Shown: in pieces, positions 51,801-57,733 of the stretch
Layout: the number at the start of each line of letters is the position of its first letter
How positions within the stretch are numbered: the first letter of the stretch is position 1
Assembly (NCBI GenBank): GCA_020055645.1
Contig: CM034548.1
Location: 15,686,001-15,750,000, forward strand
DNA from: Tomocerus qinae
Lineage: Eukaryota; Arthropoda; Collembola; Entomobryomorpha; Tomoceridae
Length of the DNA stretch: 64,000 nucleotides
Reading direction: 5' to 3'
The notes under the pieces: generated by a model
Seen by the model: only the letters and a program-made list of their open reading frames with translations
The model's database searches: none
Told to the model about the DNA's origin: nothing
Translations under genes and position numbers: made by a program

Positions 51801-54291
51801 TATGCGTCGACATCAAGAAATCTGGAAAAGATGGGAAAAGGAATACATATTATCCTTACAGAAAAGGCAGAAATGGATGTCAAAACAAGTAAATTTAAAA
51901 ACGGGAGATTTGGTCTTAGTAATGGAAGACAACCAACCGCCACTTCAGTGGCGCACTGGCAGAATAAAAGCAGTACATCCTGCAAAGGACGGTCTTATTC
52001 GAGTTACTACGGTAGAAACTCAAAGCACGTATGACGAAAAAAGAGGTAAATTTCAGAAAACGGTGAAGGAATTTCTAAGACCAATTTCCAAATTAGCAAA
52101 ACTGCCGGATTCAGACGAAGATGATTTCGATTGTCCAATACTACCACATGAATTGGAAAACAAACCAACAGCCACAGGCTCAAGGATTACACATATAGCC
52201 CATGAAAAAGGATACTACGAAATGCCAAAACTATATCTAAATCAATGCCTGAAATCATCAGCATGGCCATGGATTTATACCGCTGTGGTCATGGTCTTAG
52301 CAAACATTCAACAAACGTCGGCCACAGAAATTGACCAGAATAAGAAGATCAGATCATGGTGGACTACCACCATGGTATTCTATTGTGTGATTATATTCGC
52401 CATTCTCGGATTTATTGGCAATACGATAACCTTAATAGCAATCAGCCGAACTCCACAACTAAAAAAGAACAAATTCAATTGGCTAATAATGAGTCTATGC
52501 TGCTCAGACTTGCTATTTAGCAGTGTGACACTTCCAATGACAGCAGTACGATACTACTACGATGCATGGATGTTAGGACCCTTCATGTGCCAAGTTTATG
52601 CATGGTTTCTATACGGAAACTTGTGTTGCTCACTGGCCAATATCCTCACAATATCATTCAATAGATATGTGTGTATAGTTCACCACTGGGACTATCCTAA
52701 TTTATTCTCCAAATATCGTATGTGGTTCATGATCATCGTTACCTGGGTTTTAAGTTTTTTAATGGTCACGCCTCCAGCAATAGGAATTTGGGGGAAATTA
52801 GGCCCCAAGCCAAACAACCCAGCTTCATGCTCTATAATTCCAGATAAATACGGTCAATCCCCTAAGAAGATGATTTGGATAGTAGGAATTTGCTTTCCTA
52901 CTGCAATCATTATATATTATTACGCACGAATTTTCTTCTACACACGGAAAATAAGAAGACAAGTCGGCACTTTAACTCAAAGATCCATTACTGGATACGA
53001 AGAAAGAAACAAGGAGGAAAAACAACTATTTCGAATGATTTGTTTCGTATTCCTTGGATTTTTATTCAACTTTCAGCCTGTCATCATCCTAAAATTGTAC
53101 GACCCGAAGAGAGAAAAAGTATCTAAATTAGTACATATCGGAAGTGCACTACTTGCATGGTCCTCCTCATGGACAAATGTACTGATCTATGCGATTTCAA
53201 ACCCGCAGTACCGCAGTGCATATAAGAAATTACTATTACCAAGACGCCGTCTCACTGCAACCCACTCCTCAACAACAATTATAACTACAACTATAATATT
53301 ACTACTGATTGGATCAGGAATGGCAACGTTTCATCAAACTCAGCCAAACCTCTCGAAACTAGCCTCTCCATGTGAATATGAGTGGCCACCACATCATGAA
53401 ATTCCAGAATGTACAAGCACTATCTCTTGGCTGCATACAAAAATAAACGGAACTCTTTGCTTTCGAAATATCACATGCGATCCCGGAAAAATGATTGCAC
53501 CTGAGGGCACTTCATGCTTGAATGTATCCAACGACACACAATGCAAGGAATTTAAGGAGACTACATTAGATGACTTGGAATGCCAGTCACATTTTACAGC
53601 TCCAGATCCGGCGATATTCTATCAAGACGATGTCAGATCACCACTATGTGCCGTCGGTGACAATGTGCTAAAACATTGTCAACATTTTACCGAGCAGTAT
53701 GAAAATGTTCCCGTGATCATTCAAGACGGGCAATTACATCCGCTTTTAAAATTAAATCTACAACAAGACGCCCGAAAGGAATCTTTTGAGTCATACACTT
53801 GCAAGGGTTCGTGTACGAAAGAAAAATGTACCTCCAAACAATGCAAGGGTGACAGATTATTCTGCGAACAGTTCGGCTGCACTAACGAAATTCGAGCTAA
53901 TTGCGAATGTCGTTACAATTCTTCAACGCTGCTTCACCGCATGATATCCCCCTTGGGCGATTTTTACCCCCAATGTTGGGGTACAATGAGGCTGTTTACC
54001 CGAAAGGAAGATTTAAGTCATTCTCAAACAGTATATCCATGCGCAACGTGTAGCATTGAGTGTACTAAAACCGGTCTTAAAATTTCAACCCCCGGAATAG
54101 TAGCCAAATACATAAAAGCTCAGAAAAACCCTAATTTTGTGTCCGTAGTCCCAACCTCATTTGAGACAGCCTTACAGCTAACCAAAAGTATGTCAAGCTC
54201 CCCAGGTAAATTACAAATAGAAATTTGGGTACTTGATTACGATTCCCCGACAATTAGATCAATAACATGCCCTCGAATTCCCTTTTTGTGA
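45868..54291 (+). CDS. Gag-Pol-GPCR-envelope polyprotein of BEL/Pao element (2807 aa)
   Basis: One uninterrupted frame. Gag: Arg/Gln/Pro-rich start, DUF1759-type domain from about residue 374 (KLKIPKFSLPRFSGKPEHW) and zinc knuckles at 682 (CX2CX4HX4C) and 716 (CX2CX3HX4C). Protease: DCGAQNSF with catalytic Asp 805. Reverse transcriptase: VRIVFDASAK, then YVDD at 1219-1222. RNase H: FCDASQLAYGA, Asp 1397. Integrase: HX4H (1700, 1705) and CX2C (1735, 1738), then Asp 1770, Asp 1835, Glu 1890 (PHKGGSWEAA). A DUF5641-type domain follows at about 1980-2075. This order is that of Bel/Pao. The frame then goes on through a hydrophobic signal-like stretch (about 2135-2151), a class A GPCR (about 2164-2460), another hydrophobic stretch (about 2468-2490) and a Cys-rich envelope subunit, ending at TGA 54289-54291 after a T5 run. 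All catalytic residues are present. Confidence 0.95.
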   Translation: MSDPQDEQSPTSSRAYTRQQGQAQLPAHFDLTKSPYTEARNRNQQIASSTASTKTNLDEEFISDDEFLAKLRRIQQSIPDPKRELSNQLANISSRRGTTPHARSQSVRGTTPEVSTSQSHSLSPHRAVPALQGQDTPTLPRDTRQSLFSRVIKPLFGNNQENPEGRQTGDRTPNRSPNRNPVGNRQGPYTPPPRMDGQVPPNGQQNLPPGDQNGGGDDGDQNGNNRRRHNDRSRESTPQSRDDDEGQRARRRIIFANMEDHLDNHAAIAAALDKIDQAIEDHEENRRQLIEIDIEIYLEELKQLKTDLDKQQKNCFKIYDNELHEGEETTPQERAVAYYNSLESNYHRILRKLMALEKVICPSKTVANSSSVNKLKIPKFSLPRFSGKPEHWSAFKDNFETVVIKEPAYSPAQKLRLLNDALKDGSRKHINSDLKVNDQNWETAWKRLTSRYDTPREMAHAALKPILDLPTLMIQTEDGINRLVDIARASEAHLKEINTQVPLYHVFYIHFILGRLDSKTAKAFNDSIKNDDIPTFEQCLEFLSKKAKAIGLNTQIRNTCKQSGDKPKELRFHHKSRKGPRIMVATQDTEGETTDNYSDSETSGTSATSICSVASGTKKKRQSRRKSERKKSVNFAGKPPPRFHKKGQNRSPSPGHSKFGPSRFKNDNQSQFPCKDSHDNSCSLCHKKDHRVTACPKYQAMSVKERINWIKTNRKCFNCVGNHRVSNCTSKFSCMTCRKRHHTSTHLEPESPRSSSPHRKGQQMPVLNHSRILLDEQEEEIGLLPTAIVNLQNNGKTRRVRCLLDCGAQNSFITEKMAKQLQLEGFGETKRFTVAGGKTIPSLGKTMFWIQSIVHPTNSYRVIAYILPDITSPLPNQSFDKKELLHLEGLPLADPTFNETRPIEVLLGSAIYDKVMEAKKITGLSGTPSAYRTTLGYVVLGETKDETTKLCCTAIKRKDIVPIPMAPFNMETFWQIEQLPTKLPMTETEKFCEEHYVKNTVRLPNGSYQIRWPFIESTEKLGNSEAAAIRRWLSTESRLKKFPNLQQEYNDQLEEYLKAGQMEPVHLADENPFGRPHHYYIPHHAVFKPDSTTTKVRIVFDASAKTSSGVSLNDILAPGPTIQPDLFDQLLYFRLRPIAVVADIAKMYRQIRVHPEEQDFARIIWRKHPSEQLQHFKMNTIPFGFSPAPFLACRTLRQLAEDEGSKFPLAAQAVRAHFYVDDFMSSYCDLATANQAKDELIQMMATANFELRKWSSNSKQLLKTLPLHLRESSENPMKIDNTATVKTLGLKWLPSTDRFMFTVNFDPSKAHTKRTILSDISKVFDPLGLLAPVITKAKVLMQTIWTQNIEWDQAIPEPILTNWLHYAKNLQQLEKIRIPRCLQYDKSFIWELHGFCDASQLAYGAVIYLRGRKGDKVDINLVAAKTRVAPIKTVTIPRLELQGAVLLANLADHIKKLWNIQYAAIHLWCDSTIVLNWIHSEPTRWKIYVANRITQIHELTTKDQWHHISSEDNPSDCASRGLDPEELRNHPLWWHGPKWLSEPKYPVPTFNPTTCSNEFDKIEEKKNLICAISPRDENIVLQGLSKFSSWKKAIRVMAYILRFTHCTYVGKSVIIGPLELDSAERNIAGLIQASIYPDLGIKVHNQKHHPFKNLDLFKDEEGIFRIGGRLENAPSRLQQKHPILLPGNHPLARAMILHTHVILAHAGKQTINGHIRQRYWIPNATKTIKSVINKCLTCFRYKARPETQLMGQLPPARFSDIRPFLHCGVDLAGPFLLRNLTGRGGPFKVWLTLFICMSSRAIHLEIVSSMSIDGFLLAFRRFISRRGRPSHMYSDNGTNFVGASNRMDDFHEQMKTAIQTRNKILPDIEFEKIIWQFNPPAAPHKGGSWEAAVKLVKNHLKKLIDNDIYKYTWEEFETITTFVEAVVNSRPLTAISEDPRDLDVLTPGHFLIGHTLTMNPEHDVTHLKENRLDKYQRIMRRHQEIWKRWEKEYILSLQKRQKWMSKQVNLKTGDLVLVMEDNQPPLQWRTGRIKAVHPAKDGLIRVTTVETQSTYDEKRGKFQKTVKEFLRPISKLAKLPDSDEDDFDCPILPHELENKPTATGSRITHIAHEKGYYEMPKLYLNQCLKSSAWPWIYTAVVMVLANIQQTSATEIDQNKKIRSWWTTTMVFYCVIIFAILGFIGNTITLIAISRTPQLKKNKFNWLIMSLCCSDLLFSSVTLPMTAVRYYYDAWMLGPFMCQVYAWFLYGNLCCSLANILTISFNRYVCIVHHWDYPNLFSKYRMWFMIIVTWVLSFLMVTPPAIGIWGKLGPKPNNPASCSIIPDKYGQSPKKMIWIVGICFPTAIIIYYYARIFFYTRKIRRQVGTLTQRSITGYEERNKEEKQLFRMICFVFLGFLFNFQPVIILKLYDPKREKVSKLVHIGSALLAWSSSWTNVLIYAISNPQYRSAYKKLLLPRRRLTATHSSTTIITTTIILLLIGSGMATFHQTQPNLSKLASPCEYEWPPHHEIPECTSTISWLHTKINGTLCFRNITCDPGKMIAPEGTSCLNVSNDTQCKEFKETTLDDLECQSHFTAPDPAIFYQDDVRSPLCAVGDNVLKHCQHFTEQYENVPVIIQDGQLHPLLKLNLQQDARKESFESYTCKGSCTKEKCTSKQCKGDRLFCEQFGCTNEIRANCECRYNSSTLLHRMISPLGDFYPQCWGTMRLFTRKEDLSHSQTVYPCATCSIECTKTGLKISTPGIVAKYIKAQKNPNFVSVVPTSFETALQLTKSMSSSPGKLQIEIWVLDYDSPTIRSITCPRIPFL
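52270..53250 (+). other. embedded seven-helix receptor domain, Tre1/Moody-like (residues ~2135-2460 of the polyprotein)
   Basis: A full class A GPCR without introns. TM1 has GN (Asn 2185) and TM2 SLCCSDLLFSSVTLPMTA with Asp 2.50. TM3 begins with the disulfide Cys (MCQVYAWFLYGN) and ends with NRY (2265-2267) in place of DRY. TM4 has Trp and PPAIGIWG, ECL2 the partner Cys (ASCSI), TM5 follows SPKKM with Pro and Tyr, and TM6 has NFQP instead of CWLP. TM7 reads LLAWSSSWTNVLIYAISN, then helix 8. Words such as LPMTAVRYYYDAW, NRYVCI, SPKK and ALLAW match the insect Tre1/Moody receptors, relatives of melatonin-type receptors, in which NRY is normal. It has no amine-binding Asp in TM3, so it was not copied from the neighbouring aminergic gene. 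A signal-like segment (AWPWIYTAVVMVLANIQQTSA) precedes it and may be processed off after integrase. Confidence 0.9.
53251..54291 (+). other. envelope N-terminal (Gn-like) subunit, first part
   Basis: After the receptor's helix 8 a hydrophobic segment (TTTIILLLIGSGMATF) probably acts as signal or anchor. A Cys-rich ectodomain with several N-glycosylation sites (NGT, NIT, NVS, NDT, NSS) follows to the stop at 54291. The matching membrane anchor is missing in this frame but present just downstream in the next frame. Position and layout correspond to the first glycoprotein of a phlebovirus-type precursor; sequence similarity is too low for me to prove this half. Confidence 0.65.
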
Positions 54292-56275
54292 ATTAATTGA
54301 TTGTCATTTTTGCGCAGACCGATGGAGAAATTTCTCCTGCTACACTTACATCCAATACGTGATTATAGCAATAGCCACACTAACTCTTTCCTCAATTATT
54401 TTTACGGTAATATATATCTCGAAAATTATTTGCACCCTGTTACGGTGTATTTCGTGGCCTTTACGAATTGTTATACAATTCATGAGGGCGAGGAAAACCC
54501 GCCCGAAACCAATTACTAGAGAATCAGATGAAGATATTGGGACCCCGCTTATAGAAGTAGCCCCACATATATCCACACCTATAGTCGAAGCACGAAACGA
54601 AACTCGTAGCGCACGTCGAAACTCAACTCGGGTACGCCGACGAGACTATTTGCCCACAAGACTTTTGACTATATTTTCCCTATGGGTATCCATTTTCTTA
54701 TGTTATGGGTGCTCAGATTTTGCATCCATTTCCGCCCAATCCAAAGAATGTCACTATGCCTCAGATACTACAACAACATGCACCGTACGCATTAATACTA
54801 GATTATCTCTTGCGGCACTTGATCAAAAAACATGCTTTCGTATTCAAGATGCCAAAAATCACGTTTTAGGTTCAATCGTTATTGAAACTAAATCGGTTGC
54901 ATTAACGTGCATGAAGGAATTACTCTATTATATTCCCAAGGCAGTACCACATTGCACTAGTGCGATTAAATGTTACAATATATTTGGTTCTGCATTATGT
55001 CATGGAACCCATTGCGAAAATTTCGGCATTAATGACACAATCAAAGAATTTCGGTCTACAGAAACCAACTTGGGTTGGAATTATTGCCGTAATTTCCGTC
55101 ACAATTGGTGTTTCCTCCCAATTCCATCAGATTGCAATTTTTATCGTGTGGCATTAGTAAATCCCACCAACCAAGCATATAAGGTTTGGAAATGCAATGA
55201 ATGGAGGAATTCGGTAAAACTAAGCATTACACACCACTTAGGAAATGAAACAACTACTAATTTAACCACTATTCATGCAGGAATTCCAGTAAAAATAGGA
55301 AAAATGGAATTCACCCTTATATCAATCACTGAACCATACACCCCAGTTCTAAATCAATGCCTATTGTCTAGAAATAATCAATACAGCTTGTCTGCTTGTT
55401 TAAATCGCGGACAAACTGAAATAGGTAGTATAGGCGAGATTGCATGCCCACAAGAGCAAGACGCTAAAACTGTGAGCCACAACTGCTTTGCTAATCTTGG
55501 TCTGGTACGAACCATACCTACCCAGGACGGGGTCCGCTGTGTAGCAGACCTTGTAGACCCCGAAAAGGTTTTAGCTGAAAATCGACTACCATTAAAATTG
55601 GAGAATGGTATGTTAATAGCTGACTCAGTCAATATCAGTTTTCTCTCAGCCTCGACTTCAGCTCTAGAAATTCAAATGACTACCAACGATCTCCAAATAA
55701 CTAAAGAAATCCAAGATATCTCTTGCTCTGTGGAGATAATATCCTTATCAGGTTGCTTTAATTGTTTGGAATCAGCTGAGCTAATTTTGGTTGGTAAGGT
55801 TGACATCGGATCTGAAACCGGTACGCTAGAATGTCCAGACGCTGGATTTTTTAGCCCCGTACCATTGACGGATCAATTTACAAAACACCAAATTATAATG
55901 AAATTATCTCAACCAAATGTGCATATGAATTGTACGTTCAAATGCGCAAAACATGTTATTCCATTGACCATCACAGGTCATTTACATTATTCAGAAGATG
56001 TGGATGTCAGAGATGAAATGACAGACACATCGTTCACATTATTCCAAGATACCAATAAAACAGAGTCAACAACCTCTGGTTTTAGTTGGGATAATTTAGG
56101 ATTAAACTGGGCCAATATTAAGTCAGTTCTCCAACTGCCATTTAGTATTGGTTCCTTTTTATCCTCGATATTTTCCTCATGGATTTTAAAAATAATAGTA
56201 TTCATCCTTATTATTGCCTGTTTAGCTGGGATATTGTACCTATGCTCTCAACGGCTCATAAAAAAGATGATATAA
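54290..56275 (+). CDS. envelope second part: TM, cytoplasmic segment, signal and class II fusion (Gc-like) subunit; frame-broken from the polyprotein
   Basis: Open in the +1 frame relative to the polyprotein from before the stop at 54289, 662 codons to TAA 56273-56275; no ATG before 54482. It holds a TM segment (about 54359-54430), a basic and acidic cytoplasmic part, and a second hydrophobic segment (LLTIFSLWVSIFLCYGC, about 54661-54720) like the internal signal of a two-subunit precursor. Next comes a Cys-rich ectodomain with the spacing of phlebovirus Gc, including a Trp/Cys-rich candidate fusion loop at about 55072-55120, and a C-terminal anchor at about 56170-56248. This is the class II fusogen reported for BEL/Pao envelopes. 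The frame change coincides with a T5 run, so a one-base indel in this copy, an assembly error or a programmed +1 shift are all possible. As read here the envelope is broken. Confidence 0.8.
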   Translation, partial: ELIDCHFCADRWRNFSCYTYIQYVIIAIATLTLSSIIFTVIYISKIICTLLRCISWPLRIVIQFMRARKTRPKPITRESDEDIGTPLIEVAPHISTPIVEARNETRSARRNSTRVRRRDYLPTRLLTIFSLWVSIFLCYGCSDFASISAQSKECHYASDTTTTCTVRINTRLSLAALDQKTCFRIQDAKNHVLGSIVIETKSVALTCMKELLYYIPKAVPHCTSAIKCYNIFGSALCHGTHCENFGINDTIKEFRSTETNLGWNYCRNFRHNWCFLPIPSDCNFYRVALVNPTNQAYKVWKCNEWRNSVKLSITHHLGNETTTNLTTIHAGIPVKIGKMEFTLISITEPYTPVLNQCLLSRNNQYSLSACLNRGQTEIGSIGEIACPQEQDAKTVSHNCFANLGLVRTIPTQDGVRCVADLVDPEKVLAENRLPLKLENGMLIADSVNISFLSASTSALEIQMTTNDLQITKEIQDISCSVEIISLSGCFNCLESAELILVGKVDIGSETGTLECPDAGFFSPVPLTDQFTKHQIIMKLSQPNVHMNCTFKCAKHVIPLTITGHLHYSEDVDVRDEMTDTSFTLFQDTNKTESTTSGFSWDNLGLNWANIKSVLQLPFSIGSFLSSIFSSWILKIIVFILIIACLAGILYLCSQRLIKKMI

Positions 56276-56490
56276 CGCAATTAAATATTACTTAGTTCTT
56301 AAAATTAACAATAGAATAAGATGTCCATTTTTACACAATTGTCTCAAATAAATGTAAAATCTTCGTTCCATAGAAATAAGCTATAGAAACATGGACCATA
56401 TGTTATCCAAATAGTACATAAGAATCTGAATTTTGTCTTAGAATTAAGTCCGTAATAAATTAATAAGTAGTTCCATCCGGTCTTTGCAGT
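56276..56490 (+). other. spacer with a 3' splice site before ORF3
   Basis: 215 bp, AT-rich, no ORF. It ends in TCCGGTCTTTGCAG (AG at 56488-56489), a good acceptor only one base before the ORF3 ATG. This suggests ORF3 is made from a spliced subgenomic mRNA. Confidence 0.55.
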
Positions 56491-57507
56491 ATGGATACCT
56501 CTCAACACTTTTTCAACGGAACTATGGAAGAACTCGAATTTATTTTAAACACTCCCATGGTACCTTCACCTGATATCGCTCCTTTACCATGGTCCCCATT
56601 TTCTTTACCCCCTTTAACAGTAAATAACGAAATTGAAAACACAACTTCTACTCTTGAAGCAGAAAAACCATTGGATTTAAGTCACCAGACCCCTACAGTT
56701 CCAGAATCAAGTAAAGTGCTAGTTGTGAACGCATCCACAAGTGAAATCAGCAACCCCCCAACAACCACGATAGTTCCTACCGGTCCTACAAAAGAAATCA
56801 TAAATCTTCTTACTACTCCTCCATTGATAGACATAAGCTCGATAATTGACGAATTTATAACCTCCGAGTCCACCCAACAACTAAATTCACAGTCCTTCAA
56901 CGAAGCGATACTCCAAGATGCAGAACTCAACCAAATAGATGATTACAACATCGTGATTAATTCTAAAGTGCAAGAAAATTTGGAATTACGGCGCAAAATC
57001 ATTAATCTGGAAAATACGATTTCTTCTAATTCTCAATTCGCAAGCATGCGAGCTACCCGTATACGATTTCTAGAACGCTATGTATTAGAAATACATAATG
57101 AGAAAACCAGAATCCAACAAATACTAAATACATTACTGCACCCTGGACCTTCCGCATCGCATCCATTGACAAACACTAGCTGCCCATTATCTGGCAGAGA
57201 ACGTATGATTCACGAAGACATGAAATATTGGTTTACTGTAGCTCAAACACTGAAATTAGATGTGGAAAAGGCGATAGAAGAAAAGGAAAAAGCTGAATGG
57301 GACTGGAGTAGAGAAAACCAACATCACATAGAAGCATTGGCGACTATACAGTCCTTGCAAAAACAGATAAAGAGCATGCGGTTACGTATTTTTCCAGCTC
57401 ATAAGAAAATAAACTCTAAAACGAGTAAAACTGTTCCTACTAAGCGGACAGGAGTCCCTACAAAGGGAACCACAAGAAAACAAACAATATCCTCAACCGC
57501 AAACTGA
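56491..57507 (+). CDS. accessory ORF3: 338-aa coiled-coil protein with PLDLS motif, function unknown
   Basis: I recognise no family. The first half (1-150) is acidic and rich in Pro, Ser and Thr. It carries PLDLS at residues 60-64 (EKPLDLSHQ), the consensus by which cellular and viral regulators bind the corepressor CtBP. Residues about 155-210 and 245-300 are rich in Glu, Lys, Gln and Leu with heptad-like spacing and probably form coiled coils. The last 30 residues are basic (PTKRTGVPTKGTTRKQ) and may be a nuclear signal or bind nucleic acid. A splice acceptor sits just before the ATG. Together this suggests a nuclear regulatory protein, for instance of LTR transcription, but that is inference. 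The frame is intact and lies between envelope and polypurine tract, where complex retroviruses keep accessory genes. Confidence 0.8.
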   Translation: MDTSQHFFNGTMEELEFILNTPMVPSPDIAPLPWSPFSLPPLTVNNEIENTTSTLEAEKPLDLSHQTPTVPESSKVLVVNASTSEISNPPTTTIVPTGPTKEIINLLTTPPLIDISSIIDEFITSESTQQLNSQSFNEAILQDAELNQIDDYNIVINSKVQENLELRRKIINLENTISSNSQFASMRATRIRFLERYVLEIHNEKTRIQQILNTLLHPGPSASHPLTNTSCPLSGRERMIHEDMKYWFTVAQTLKLDVEKAIEEKEKAEWDWSRENQHHIEALATIQSLQKQIKSMRLRIFPAHKKINSKTSKTVPTKRTGVPTKGTTRKQTISSTAN

Positions 57508-57733
57508 TAGTTCCTATATATATAATTACTTCCTGTTAAACACATCCACCACTAAATGAACTGCTTATATTGCACTAAGGAAATATTCTGTCACAAGGCT
57601 GTATTCATACTAATAATTCTTAATTTACCTTTTATTTTATAACCAGTGAAGAAATTCCTCAATAGTTCATTAACATCACGTTGGTTATCCAGACTTGTTC
57701 TTCTTACCGATTTGCTCTCTCTTCAATCTTAAA
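57508..57733 (+). other. spacer before ORF4 with candidate splice acceptors
   Basis: 226 bp, no ORF. TTGGTTATCCAG (AG 57691-57692) followed by a pyrimidine-rich tract lies about 40 bp before the ORF4 ATG and may be a 3' splice site. Confidence 0.4.

Noticed and set aside
52270..53250. Idea that the element's GPCR was copied from the neighbouring receptor gene
   Set aside because: The host gene is aminergic (Asp in TM3, DRY, CWLP, NPIIY). The element's receptor lacks the TM3 Asp and has Tre1/Moody-type motifs.
54323..54519. Short + strand frame with ATG after the polyprotein stop as a separate gene
   Set aside because: It overlaps the envelope frame that encodes TM and fusion subunit, has no domain, and is in a different frame from it.
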